This document shows, piece after piece, positions 57,506 through 64,000 of a DNA stretch of 64,000 nucleotides. The notes below the pieces were generated by a model. That model was not told the origin of the DNA and did not search any database. It worked only from the letters and a program-made list of their open reading frames with translations. The translations under genes were made by a program, and so were the position numbers. Where the stretch lies: positions 1 to 64,000 of the forward strand of contig SCNI01000007.1 of NCBI GenBank assembly GCA_005502775.1, read 5' to 3'. This DNA is from Microbacteriaceae bacterium 3FA27C10. Its GTDB lineage: Bacteria > Actinomycetota > Actinomycetes > Actinomycetales > Microbacteriaceae. Positions within the stretch are counted from its first letter, which is position 1. The number at the start of each line of letters is the position of its first letter.

Positions 57506-58231
57506 TCAGGCCGTGAGGCCGAGGCGGTCCATGCGGCGGGTGTGTGCCGCGATCATCTCGGTGAAGACCGGCTCGATGCGCTGCTCGTCGGACTCGGGAT
57601 TGCCCGTGAGATGGATCGCTGAGCGCGCGACGAGCAAGGTGTCGCCCACGACGCGGCGCCCCCACATCGCGAGCCGCGAGCCGAGCACCGGATCACCGGT
57701 GATGGCCTCCGAGAGGATGCGGTCGATGGCGTCGCGGCCGGTCTCGGCGTCGAGGATGGCCACGCAGCGCGGGCCGATGTCGCCCGGCAGGCCCGCGGCG
57801 AGCAGGGTGAAGAAGTCGTCGAGGATGCCCGAGGTCAGATAGACGCTCGCGAGCTGCTCGTACCAGTCGGCGCCCTTCACGAGCGCACGGTAGCGGTCGA
57901 TGCCCGGAGTGAACGGCGCGATGATCTCCGACGGGGTGTCCACCCGGCGCCGGATCTCGGCCACGAAGCGCTCGTGCTTGTCGAGCGCCTGGCCCGCGGC
58001 GGGCGCGAGCGCCTGCTTGGCGGCGACCGTGGGGGCCCGGCCGATCGCATCCGACAGCTCCTCGAAGATCGCGAGCTGCACGTAGGCGACCTGCCCGAGA
58101 TAGGGCAGCACCTCGGGAGTCAGCTCCGCCAGGTTCACCTTGGGGTAGCTCGAGGTGTCGATCCGGGGCTTCAGCCGCGGAATGTCGATGCGCACCTTCG
58201 GGCGGCGGAGGAATCCGAACACGACGGCCAT
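57506..58231 (-). CDS. Ferritin-like fold protein (MiaE-like)
   Basis: A 241-aa helical protein of the actinobacterial ferritin-like family related to tRNA hydroxylase MiaE: 'YLGQVAYVQLAIFEELSDAIGRAP', 'DKHERFVAEIRRR', 'DWYEQLASVYLTSGILDDFF', 'PRCVAILDAETGRDAIDRILSEAI', 'HTRRMDRLGLTA'. Several Glu, Asp and His occur at helix spacings suitable for a di-iron centre, though exact ligands are not assigned. Divergent from the DEAD-box gene. Role unknown; it is conserved in this neighbourhood. Confidence 0.85.
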   Translation of the reverse strand: MAVVFGFLRRPKVRIDIPRLKPRIDTSSYPKVNLAELTPEVLPYLGQVAYVQLAIFEELSDAIGRAPTVAAKQALAPAAGQALDKHERFVAEIRRRVDTPSEIIAPFTPGIDRYRALVKGADWYEQLASVYLTSGILDDFFTLLAAGLPGDIGPRCVAILDAETGRDAIDRILSEAITGDPVLGSRLAMWGRRVVGDTLLVARSAIHLTGNPESDEQRIEPVFTEMIAAHTRRMDRLGLTA

Positions 58232-58432
58232 CCTATCGGCCCGCCCGAGCGCTCTTCGCGCGTCACGGAGCGCCGCACGACGTCGAGAAGACCTCAGTCG
58301 ACTAAACTCGACCCGGGCCCTGACGAAACTCGGGGCAATCGCCGCCGCCCGGCGCCATCGCCGGTCATCGCTCCGCTGCCATCGCAGCACCGTTCTCACC
58401 ACGGCGGCCTCGCACTCACGACAGGTATCCCA

Positions 58433-60052
58433 GTGACCAATAACATCGAGACCTTTTCCGATCTCAACATCGACCAGGACATGGTCGACGCCCTCGCAGC
58501 CAAGGGCATCCTCGAACCGTTCCCCATCCAGGAGCAGACCATCCCGCTCGCGCTCGACGGGCAGGACATCATCGGCCAGGCCAAGACCGGCACCGGCAAG
58601 ACCTTCGGATTCGGCCTGCCGCTGATCCAGCGTCTGGGTCTCGACCCCGAGCCCGGCGTCAAGGCCCTCGTCGTCGTGCCCACCCGCGAACTCTGCGTGC
58701 AGGTCACCGAAGACCTCGAGATCGCGGCGGGCAACCGCCCCACCAAGATCGTGTCGATCTACGGCGGCAAGGCCTACGAGGGTCAGATCGAGCAGATCAA
58801 GGCCGGCGCGCAGATCGTCGTCGGCACCCCGGGACGCCTCCTCGACCTTGCCGGGCAGCGTCTGCTGAACCTCGGCAAGGTACAGGAGATGGTGCTCGAC
58901 GAGGCCGACAAGATGCTCGACCTCGGCTTCCTCGCCGACATCGAGAAGCTCTTCGCGCAGACCCCGCCCGAGCGCCACACCATGCTCTTCTCGGCCACGA
59001 TGCCCGGCCCGATCGTGGCCCTCGCGCGCCGCTTCATGAACCGGCCCATCCACATCCGCGCCACCGACCCGGATGAGGGTCTCACGCAGGCCAACATCAA
59101 GCACCTCATCTACCGCGCGCACAACATGGACAAGGACGAGGTCATCTCGCGCATCCTGCAGGCGGAGGGCCGCGGCAAGACCGTCATCTTCACCCGCACC
59201 AAGCGCGCCGCCGCCAAGCTCGTCGAAGAGCTCAACGACCGCGGCTTCAACGCCGCCGCCGTGCACGGCGACCTCAACCAGGAGCAGCGCGAGCGCGCCA
59301 TGGCCGCGTTCAAGGCCGGCAAGAAGGACATCCTGATCGCCACGGATGTCGCCGCCCGCGGCATCGACGTCGACGACGTCACGCACGTGATCAACCACAC
59401 CATCCCGGATGACGACAAGACCTACCTGCACCGTGCCGGCCGAACCGGCCGCGCCGGCAAGACCGGTATCGCGGTCACCTTCGTCGACTGGGACGACCTG
59501 CACAAGTGGGCGCTGATCAACCGGGCGCTCGAGTTCGGCCAGCCCGAGCCCACCGAGACCTACTCCTCCTCGCCGCACCTGTTCACCGACCTCGACATCC
59601 CGGAGGGCACCCGCGGGCGCCTGAGGGCGTCGACGCGCTCGGCCGAGGTCGGCACGGGGTCGGGTGCGGCCGGCGGCTCCCGCTCAGGCGGCGACCGCGG
59701 CGGCTCGCGGGGCGGCTCCCGCTCGGGCGACGGGCGCTCCGGCGACGGGCGCTCGCGTTCAGGCGGCTCCTCCGAAGGCCGGTCCTCCGAAGGCCGCTCC
59801 TCCGAGGGCCGTCCTCCGCGCAACCGCAACCGCTCGGCCGGCGCCGACGGCGCACCCCGCAGCTTCAACGAGATCTTCCCTGCCGCGGCCTCTGCGTCTG
59901 CCTCAGCCGGCGAGGCCGCCCCCTCGTCCGGATCCGCCGCGTCGACGGAGTCCACCTCCGCCGGAGCCGGCTCCGAGCACCACGACGGCAACAGTGCCCC
60001 GCGCCGCCGCAGCCGCACCCGCCGCCGCGCTCCGCGCCCCGCCGCCGACTAG
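58433..60052 (+). CDS. RhlE-type DEAD-box RNA helicase
   Basis: A 539-aa RNA helicase: Q-motif with 'FPIQEQTIPLAL', 'AKTGTGKT' (I), 'PTRELCVQV' (Ia), 'TPGRLLDL' (Ib), 'VLDEADKMLDLGF' (DEAD, II), 'FSATMP' (III), 'VIFTRTKRAA' (IV), 'DVAARGIDVDDVTHVINH' (V) and 'HRAGRTGRAGKTG' (VI). The C-terminal 120 residues are Arg/Gly/Ser-rich with repeated 'GRSSEGR'-type segments, a disordered RNA-binding tail. GTG start at 58433. Expected to remodel rRNA or mRNA, often cold-induced. Confidence 0.95.
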   Translation: MTNNIETFSDLNIDQDMVDALAAKGILEPFPIQEQTIPLALDGQDIIGQAKTGTGKTFGFGLPLIQRLGLDPEPGVKALVVVPTRELCVQVTEDLEIAAGNRPTKIVSIYGGKAYEGQIEQIKAGAQIVVGTPGRLLDLAGQRLLNLGKVQEMVLDEADKMLDLGFLADIEKLFAQTPPERHTMLFSATMPGPIVALARRFMNRPIHIRATDPDEGLTQANIKHLIYRAHNMDKDEVISRILQAEGRGKTVIFTRTKRAAAKLVEELNDRGFNAAAVHGDLNQEQRERAMAAFKAGKKDILIATDVAARGIDVDDVTHVINHTIPDDDKTYLHRAGRTGRAGKTGIAVTFVDWDDLHKWALINRALEFGQPEPTETYSSSPHLFTDLDIPEGTRGRLRASTRSAEVGTGSGAAGGSRSGGDRGGSRGGSRSGDGRSGDGRSRSGGSSEGRSSEGRSSEGRPPRNRNRSAGADGAPRSFNEIFPAAASASASAGEAAPSSGSAASTESTSAGAGSEHHDGNSAPRRRSRTRRRAPRPAAD

Positions 60053-60096
60053 CACCCCTCGAGCCCCTGCCAAGAGCAAGGCAACCTCCCAAAAAC

Positions 60097-60162
60097 AAGG
60101 AGATCCTCCACGACACGCCGCCGGCACCGAGCCGGCAACGGCGCGTCGCGGAGGATCTCCTT
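60097..60162 (+). terminator. Strong hairpin terminator after the DEAD-box gene
   Basis: 13-base perfect outer arms (60097-60109 and 60150-60162) with further pairing inside (including ccggc/gccgg) and a short cgtttt tail. It lies between convergent genes and could end transcription in both directions. Confidence 0.8.
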
Positions 60163-60233
60163 CGTTTTGGTCGCTCGGAGCTCGGCCGATGGCCGGCGGC
60201 CGGGGGCCGATGGCGCCAGGGCCGTAAGGGCGA

Positions 60234-61106
60234 TCAGGCAGCGTAGACGGGCTGCCAGCCGGTCGCGCGGTCGATGAGGGCGTCGAGAACTTCGGGGCGG
60301 GTGGTGTTCTCGCCGAGGCGGTTGGGCTTGCCCTCGCCGTGGTAGTCGCTCGACCCCGTGAGCTGGAGCCCGTACTCGTCGGCGAGCCGCTGCAGCCGCA
60401 CCTTACCCTCCGGCGTGTTCTCACGGTGGTCGATCTCGAGGCCGAACAGGCCCGCATCCACGAAGTCGCGCATCCGGTGCTCGAGCACCACGTCGGCGCG
60501 GCTCACCGTGGCCGGGTGCGCGATCACGGGCACTCCGCCCGCCGCCACCACGAGTTCGATCGCCGTGAGCGGATCGGGCGCGTAGTGCGGCTGGTAGTAG
60601 CCGGCCCGCCAGTGCAGGATGCCCGCGAAGGCCTCACTGCGTGTGCCCGCGAGCCCGCGGGCCACGAGGGCGTCGGCGATGTGCGGCCGGCCCACCGTCG
60701 CGCCGGGATTGGTCTGGGCGACCACGTCGTCCCAGTTCACGTCGTAGTCGCGCGAGATCCGGGCGACCATCTCCTCGGCCCGGTGCAGCCGCGCCTCCCG
60801 GATGCGCGCGGTCTCGGCCACCAGCTTCGCGTTGTTGGGGTCGAACAGGTACGCGAGCAGGTGCACGCTCGACCAGTCGACGCGGGTGCTGAGCTCCATA
60901 CCCGGAATGAGCGTCACGCCCTCGCGGCGAGCCGCATCCGTGGCCTCGGCCCACCCCGCGGTGGAGTCGTGATCGGTCAGAGCGACCGTGCCGAGGCCGG
61001 CTGCCGCCGCGGCGGCCACCAGGCGCGCCGGCGATTCCGTGCCGTCGGAGACCCTGCTGTGCGTGTGCAGATCGATCGGCCCCCGGAAGCGCCGATCGGA
61101 AGACAT
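60234..61106 (-). CDS. PHP-domain phosphoesterase (TrpH/RNase AM type)
   Basis: A 290-aa PHP-fold enzyme: 'IDLHTHSRVSDGTESPARLV' (HxH plus Asp), 'TVALTDHDSTAGW' (DHD), 'GMELST' Glu, 'IAHPATVSRADVVL' and 'GSSDYHGEGKPNRLGENTT', giving the complete set of His/Asp/Glu metal ligands of a trinuclear site. Members hydrolyse 3',5'-nucleoside bisphosphates or trim RNA 5' ends. The ATG at 61106 is used because the extra N-terminus in frame is not conserved. Divergent from pepP, 84 bp apart. Confidence 0.92.
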   Translation of the reverse strand: MSSDRRFRGPIDLHTHSRVSDGTESPARLVAAAAAAGLGTVALTDHDSTAGWAEATDAARREGVTLIPGMELSTRVDWSSVHLLAYLFDPNNAKLVAETARIREARLHRAEEMVARISRDYDVNWDDVVAQTNPGATVGRPHIADALVARGLAGTRSEAFAGILHWRAGYYQPHYAPDPLTAIELVVAAGGVPVIAHPATVSRADVVLEHRMRDFVDAGLFGLEIDHRENTPEGKVRLQRLADEYGLQLTGSSDYHGEGKPNRLGENTTRPEVLDALIDRATGWQPVYAA

Positions 61107-61190
61107 TCCACAATCGTAACGAGTCGGGCGGTTCTCCACAGACGCCGCGCATCCGCGAGCACTCCGGATGCGCGGGTGGAGAATGGATGC

Positions 61191-62702
61191 ATGGCCAACA
61201 CTTCAGACACCGCCACCGCGTACACGCCCGCCGAGCAGACCGCCGCTGCGCCCGCCGCCGGTCACCCCGTGACCGACGCTCCCGAGCCCCGCGCCACCAG
61301 CAATCGGTCGACGACGCCGAGCTCGGAGCGGTTCCGCGACTACATCGGCTCGAACTGGGCCGAGCGCGACGACGTGCTGCCCCCGGCACGCGAGCAGGCC
61401 CCCTACGCAGCCGCCCGCCGGCAGGCCCTGTCGGCGCTGTTCCCGGGCAAGCGCCTGATCGTTCCGGCGGGTGCGCTGAAGCAGCGCTCGAACGACACCG
61501 ACTACCCGTTCCGTGCGCACTCCGCCTTCTCCTACCTCACGGGCTGGGCCTCCGACGCCGAGCCCGGGTCTTTCCTCGTGCTCGAGCCCTCGGGCGCCGG
61601 CCACGAGGCCACGCTCTACTTCCGCGAGCGCGCGGGCCGCGATTCCGACGAGTTCTACGCGAACCCCGAGATCGGCGAGTTCTGGATCGGGCCGCGTCCC
61701 TCGCTCGCCCAGGTCGCGAGCGACCTCGCGATCGACACCCGCGGCATCGCCGACTTCGACGAGGTGGTGTTCGACGCCGGCACGCTCGTGCTGCGCGAGC
61801 CCGCCCCCGAGCTGCCGGCCGGCGCCGGCGACGAGGCCGACGCCGAACTGGCGCGCGTGCTCTCGGAGCAGCGCCTGGTGAAAGACGCCTACGAGATCGA
61901 GCAGATGCGGCTGGCCATCGCCGCCACCGCACGCGGCTTCGACGACGTGATCGCCGACTTCCCGCGCAGTTCTCAGCACGAACGCGGTGAGCGCCTGGTC
62001 GAGGGCGTGTTCAACACGCGTGCCCGGCTCGACGGCAACACCGTGGGCTACGACACCATCGCCGCCTCGGGCCCGCACGCCTGCATCCTGCACTGGACGC
62101 GCAACGACGGCCCCGTCGTGCCGGGCGACCTCATCCTGATGGACGCCGGGGTCGAGCTCGACAGCCTGTACACGGCCGACATCACGCGCACCATCCCGGT
62201 GTCGGGCCGCTACACCGAGGTGCAGCGCACGATCTACGAGGCGGTGCGCGAGGCGGCCGATGCGGCCTTCGCCATCGTGCGGCCGGGAATCCGCTTCCGG
62301 GAGATCCATCAGACGGCGATGGCGGTCATCGCGAAGCGCACGGCGGAGTGGGGCCTGCTGCCGGTCACGGCCGAGCAGGCGCTCGAGGCCGACAACCAGC
62401 AGCACCGCCGCTACATGGTGCACGGCACGAGCCACCATCTCGGCATCGACGTGCACGACTGCGCGCAGGCGCGGCGCGAGATGTATCTCGACGGCGTGCT
62501 CGAGGCCGGCATGGTGTTCACCATCGAACCGGGTCTCTACTTCCAGCCCGACGACCTCACGGTGCCGGCCGAGATGCGTGGAATCGGCGTGCGCATCGAA
62601 GACGACGTACTGGTGACGGCCGACGGCGCCGAGAACCTCTCCGCCGGCATCCCCCGCACCGCCGACGAGGTCGAGGAGTGGTTCGCCCGCCTGAACGCCT
62701 GA
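61191..62702 (+). CDS. pepP: Xaa-Pro aminopeptidase (aminopeptidase P)
   Basis: A 503-aa M24 metallopeptidase. Creatinase N-domain (about 55-215; 'FRAHSAFSYLTGW'), and a pita-bread domain with metal ligands in 'LMDAGVELDSLYTADITRTIPV' (two Asp), 'HGTSHHLGIDVHD' (His), 'FTIEPGLYF' (Glu) and 'IGVRIEDDVLV' (Glu). It removes N-terminal residues before proline, in the cytoplasm. The first 45 residues are Ala/Thr/Pro-rich and disordered. ATG with GTGGAG upstream. Confidence 0.95.
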   Translation: MANTSDTATAYTPAEQTAAAPAAGHPVTDAPEPRATSNRSTTPSSERFRDYIGSNWAERDDVLPPAREQAPYAAARRQALSALFPGKRLIVPAGALKQRSNDTDYPFRAHSAFSYLTGWASDAEPGSFLVLEPSGAGHEATLYFRERAGRDSDEFYANPEIGEFWIGPRPSLAQVASDLAIDTRGIADFDEVVFDAGTLVLREPAPELPAGAGDEADAELARVLSEQRLVKDAYEIEQMRLAIAATARGFDDVIADFPRSSQHERGERLVEGVFNTRARLDGNTVGYDTIAASGPHACILHWTRNDGPVVPGDLILMDAGVELDSLYTADITRTIPVSGRYTEVQRTIYEAVREAADAAFAIVRPGIRFREIHQTAMAVIAKRTAEWGLLPVTAEQALEADNQQHRRYMVHGTSHHLGIDVHDCAQARREMYLDGVLEAGMVFTIEPGLYFQPDDLTVPAEMRGIGVRIEDDVLVTADGAENLSAGIPRTADEVEEWFARLNA

Positions 62703-62751
62703 CCCTCGCGCGTGCCGGGGGCGCCCAGGACGAAGGTCTAAGTTAGTAGTC

Positions 62752-64000
62752 GTGAGTGCCACCAGAGTCTTCGTCGCCCGATTGGCGGGGTGCACCGTTT
62801 TCGACCCCGCCGGCGACCGTCTCGGCAAGGTGCGCGACGTGCTCGTCGTCTACCGCAAAGACGACCCGCCGCGCGTGGTCGGCCTCATCGTCGAGATCCC
62901 CGGGCGCCGGCGCGTCTTCGTGTCGATCGGACGGGTCACGAGCATCTCGAGCGGCCAGATCATCACCACCGGCCTCATCAACGTGCGCCGCTTCGAGCAG
63001 CGCGGCGGCGAGGTGCGGGTGATCGCCGAGCTTCTCGGCCGCACCGTGGTGTTCGCCGACGGCACGGGCCAGGCCACCATCGAAGATGTCGCCATCGAAG
63101 AGTTCGGCCCCGGCGAGTGGGCAGTGGCCCAGCTCTTCGTGCGCCGCCCCAAGACCAGTTCATCCCCGTTCGCCAAGGGCACGACGGTGTTCGCGAACTG
63201 GTCCGACGTGCACGAGAAGACCGCAGTTGGCCAGGCCCAGTCGGCCGAGCAGCTCATCGCGACCTACAGCGACCTCAAGCCCGCCGACCTCGCGAACACC
63301 CTGCTCGACCTCCCCCAGGCCCGCATGCTCGAGGTCGCCGAAGAACTGCCCGACGACCGGCTCGCCGACGTGCTCGAGGAGATGCCCGAGAGCGAGCAAG
63401 TCGAGATCCTCTCCCAGCTCGACGACGACCGCGCAGCCGACGTGCTCGACCAGATGCAGCCCGACGATGCCGCCGACCTCATCGCCCAGCTCTCCGAGGA
63501 GCGCGGCGAGCACCTGCTCGAGCTCATGCAGCCCGAGGAGGCCGACGACGTGCGCATGCTGCTCGCCTACGCCCCCGACACCGCCGGCGGTCTGATGACC
63601 ACCGAGCCCATCATCGTGAGCGCCGACGCCACCGTGGCCGAGGGCCTCGCCCTCATCCGCCGCCACGAGCTCGCTCCGGCGCTCGGTGCCGCCATCTGCG
63701 TCACCCTCCCGCCCTACGAGCCGCCCACCGGCCGATTCCTCGGCATGGTGCACTTCCAGCGGATGCTGCGCTACCCGCCCCACGAGCGCCTCGGCACGAT
63801 CCTCGACCAGGGGCTCGAACCGGTCACCGCCGACACCAGCGCGGCCGTCGTGTCGCGCATCCTCGCGAGCTACAACCTCGTCTCCGTTCCGGTTGTCGAC
63901 GACAACCACCGACTGGTCGGGGTGGTGACCATTGACGATGTCCTCGACTACCTCCTGCCCGACGACTGGCGAAGTAACGACAGCGATGACGACACCCCTG
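62752..64000 (+). CDS. MgtE-N/CBS-domain protein, incomplete at window end
   Basis: 416 codons visible, no stop before the window ends. N-terminal PRC-barrel-like repeats (about 1-150; 'GCTVFDPAGDRLGKVRDVLVV', 'GRTVVFADGTGQATIEDVAIEEF'), an MgtE intracellular helical-repeat domain (about 165-285; 'EELPDDRLADVLEEMPESEQVEIL', 'LDDDRAADVLDQMQPDDAADLI') and a CBS pair (about 285-400; 'VTADTSAAVVSRILASYNLVSVPVVDD'). No membrane segment is seen so far; actinobacterial proteins of this layout usually end shortly after and lack the MgtE channel. Possibly a magnesium-responsive partner. GTG start with TAAGTT seven bases upstream, so perhaps leaderless. Confidence 0.88.
   Translation, partial: MSATRVFVARLAGCTVFDPAGDRLGKVRDVLVVYRKDDPPRVVGLIVEIPGRRRVFVSIGRVTSISSGQIITTGLINVRRFEQRGGEVRVIAELLGRTVVFADGTGQATIEDVAIEEFGPGEWAVAQLFVRRPKTSSSPFAKGTTVFANWSDVHEKTAVGQAQSAEQLIATYSDLKPADLANTLLDLPQARMLEVAEELPDDRLADVLEEMPESEQVEILSQLDDDRAADVLDQMQPDDAADLIAQLSEERGEHLLELMQPEEADDVRMLLAYAPDTAGGLMTTEPIIVSADATVAEGLALIRRHELAPALGAAICVTLPPYEPPTGRFLGMVHFQRMLRYPPHERLGTILDQGLEPVTADTSAAVVSRILASYNLVSVPVVDDNHRLVGVVTIDDVLDYLLPDDWRSNDSDDDTP

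Noticed and set aside
62752-64000. Full MgtE magnesium channel
   Set aside because: No transmembrane helices are present in the visible 416 residues and the PRC-barrel start is unlike true MgtE. Only the MgtE-N and CBS domains are supported.

Overview
This window reads as chromosomal DNA of a high-GC actinobacterium, most likely of the family Microbacteriaceae or a close relative. This is inferred from the GC-rich third codon positions, the frequent GTG/TTG starts, the UPF0182 - YlbL-type protease - DUF2342 - cyclodehydratase-like - UvrD2 - NudC - AdnB - AdnA - DUF3107 - DEAD-box gene order (matching the Rv3193c to Rv3211 stretch of Mycobacterium tuberculosis as I remember it), and an encapsulated DyP peroxidase. 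No rRNA or CRISPR array is visible. Two initiator tRNA-Met genes are present.

Region 1 (1 to 9.5 kb) resembles a DosR (dormancy/hypoxia) regulon. A DosR-type response regulator and a two-GAF DosS-type histidine kinase sit among two universal stress proteins, a BON-domain protein, a flavodoxin, a PNPOx-fold flavoprotein, a hydrolase-like protein and a zinc alcohol dehydrogenase. Three sites resembling the mycobacterial DosR box lie in the promoters of these genes.

Region 2 (9.6 to 26.8 kb) has visibly lower GC and is a polymorphic-toxin island on the minus strand. A secreted LamG/DNRLRE-type protein (1219 aa) is translationally coupled to a secreted 2213-aa RHS-repeat protein ending in a hydrophobic hinge and a PD-(D/E)XK-like nuclease toxin, followed by an overlapping immunity gene. 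Downstream lie three displaced C-terminal cassettes that keep the same hinge: a TreTu-like toxin with a TriTu-like immunity gene, an ADP-ribosyltransferase-like toxin with its own immunity gene, and one broken remnant. Then comes a run of toxin-less immunity-type genes (Imm35, Tdi1/DUF1851, SCO4402 and unnamed families). An IS481-type transposase tail and a tRNA-fMet mark the far border.

Region 3 (26.85 to 37.4 kb) lies between the two tRNA-fMet copies. It holds an alpha/beta hydrolase, a bicupin oxalate decarboxylase, a DyP peroxidase-encapsulin operon headed by an unusual stand-alone MmyB-type ligand-binding domain, and a dense group of regulators (PucR, two XRE-MmyB, a second MmyB domain without HTH, and a GlxA/AraC type).

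Region 4 (37.4 to 64 kb) is mostly conserved core: HipBA, UPF0182, a PDZ/Lon-like protease, a DUF2342 metalloprotease, a TOMM cyclodehydratase-like protein, UvrD2, NudC, a phosphotransferase, AdnB/AdnA, DUF3107, a ferritin-like protein, an RhlE-type helicase, a PHP phosphoesterase, aminopeptidase P and a truncated MgtE-N/CBS protein running off the window end. All names come from reading the translated sequence; no database search was run.
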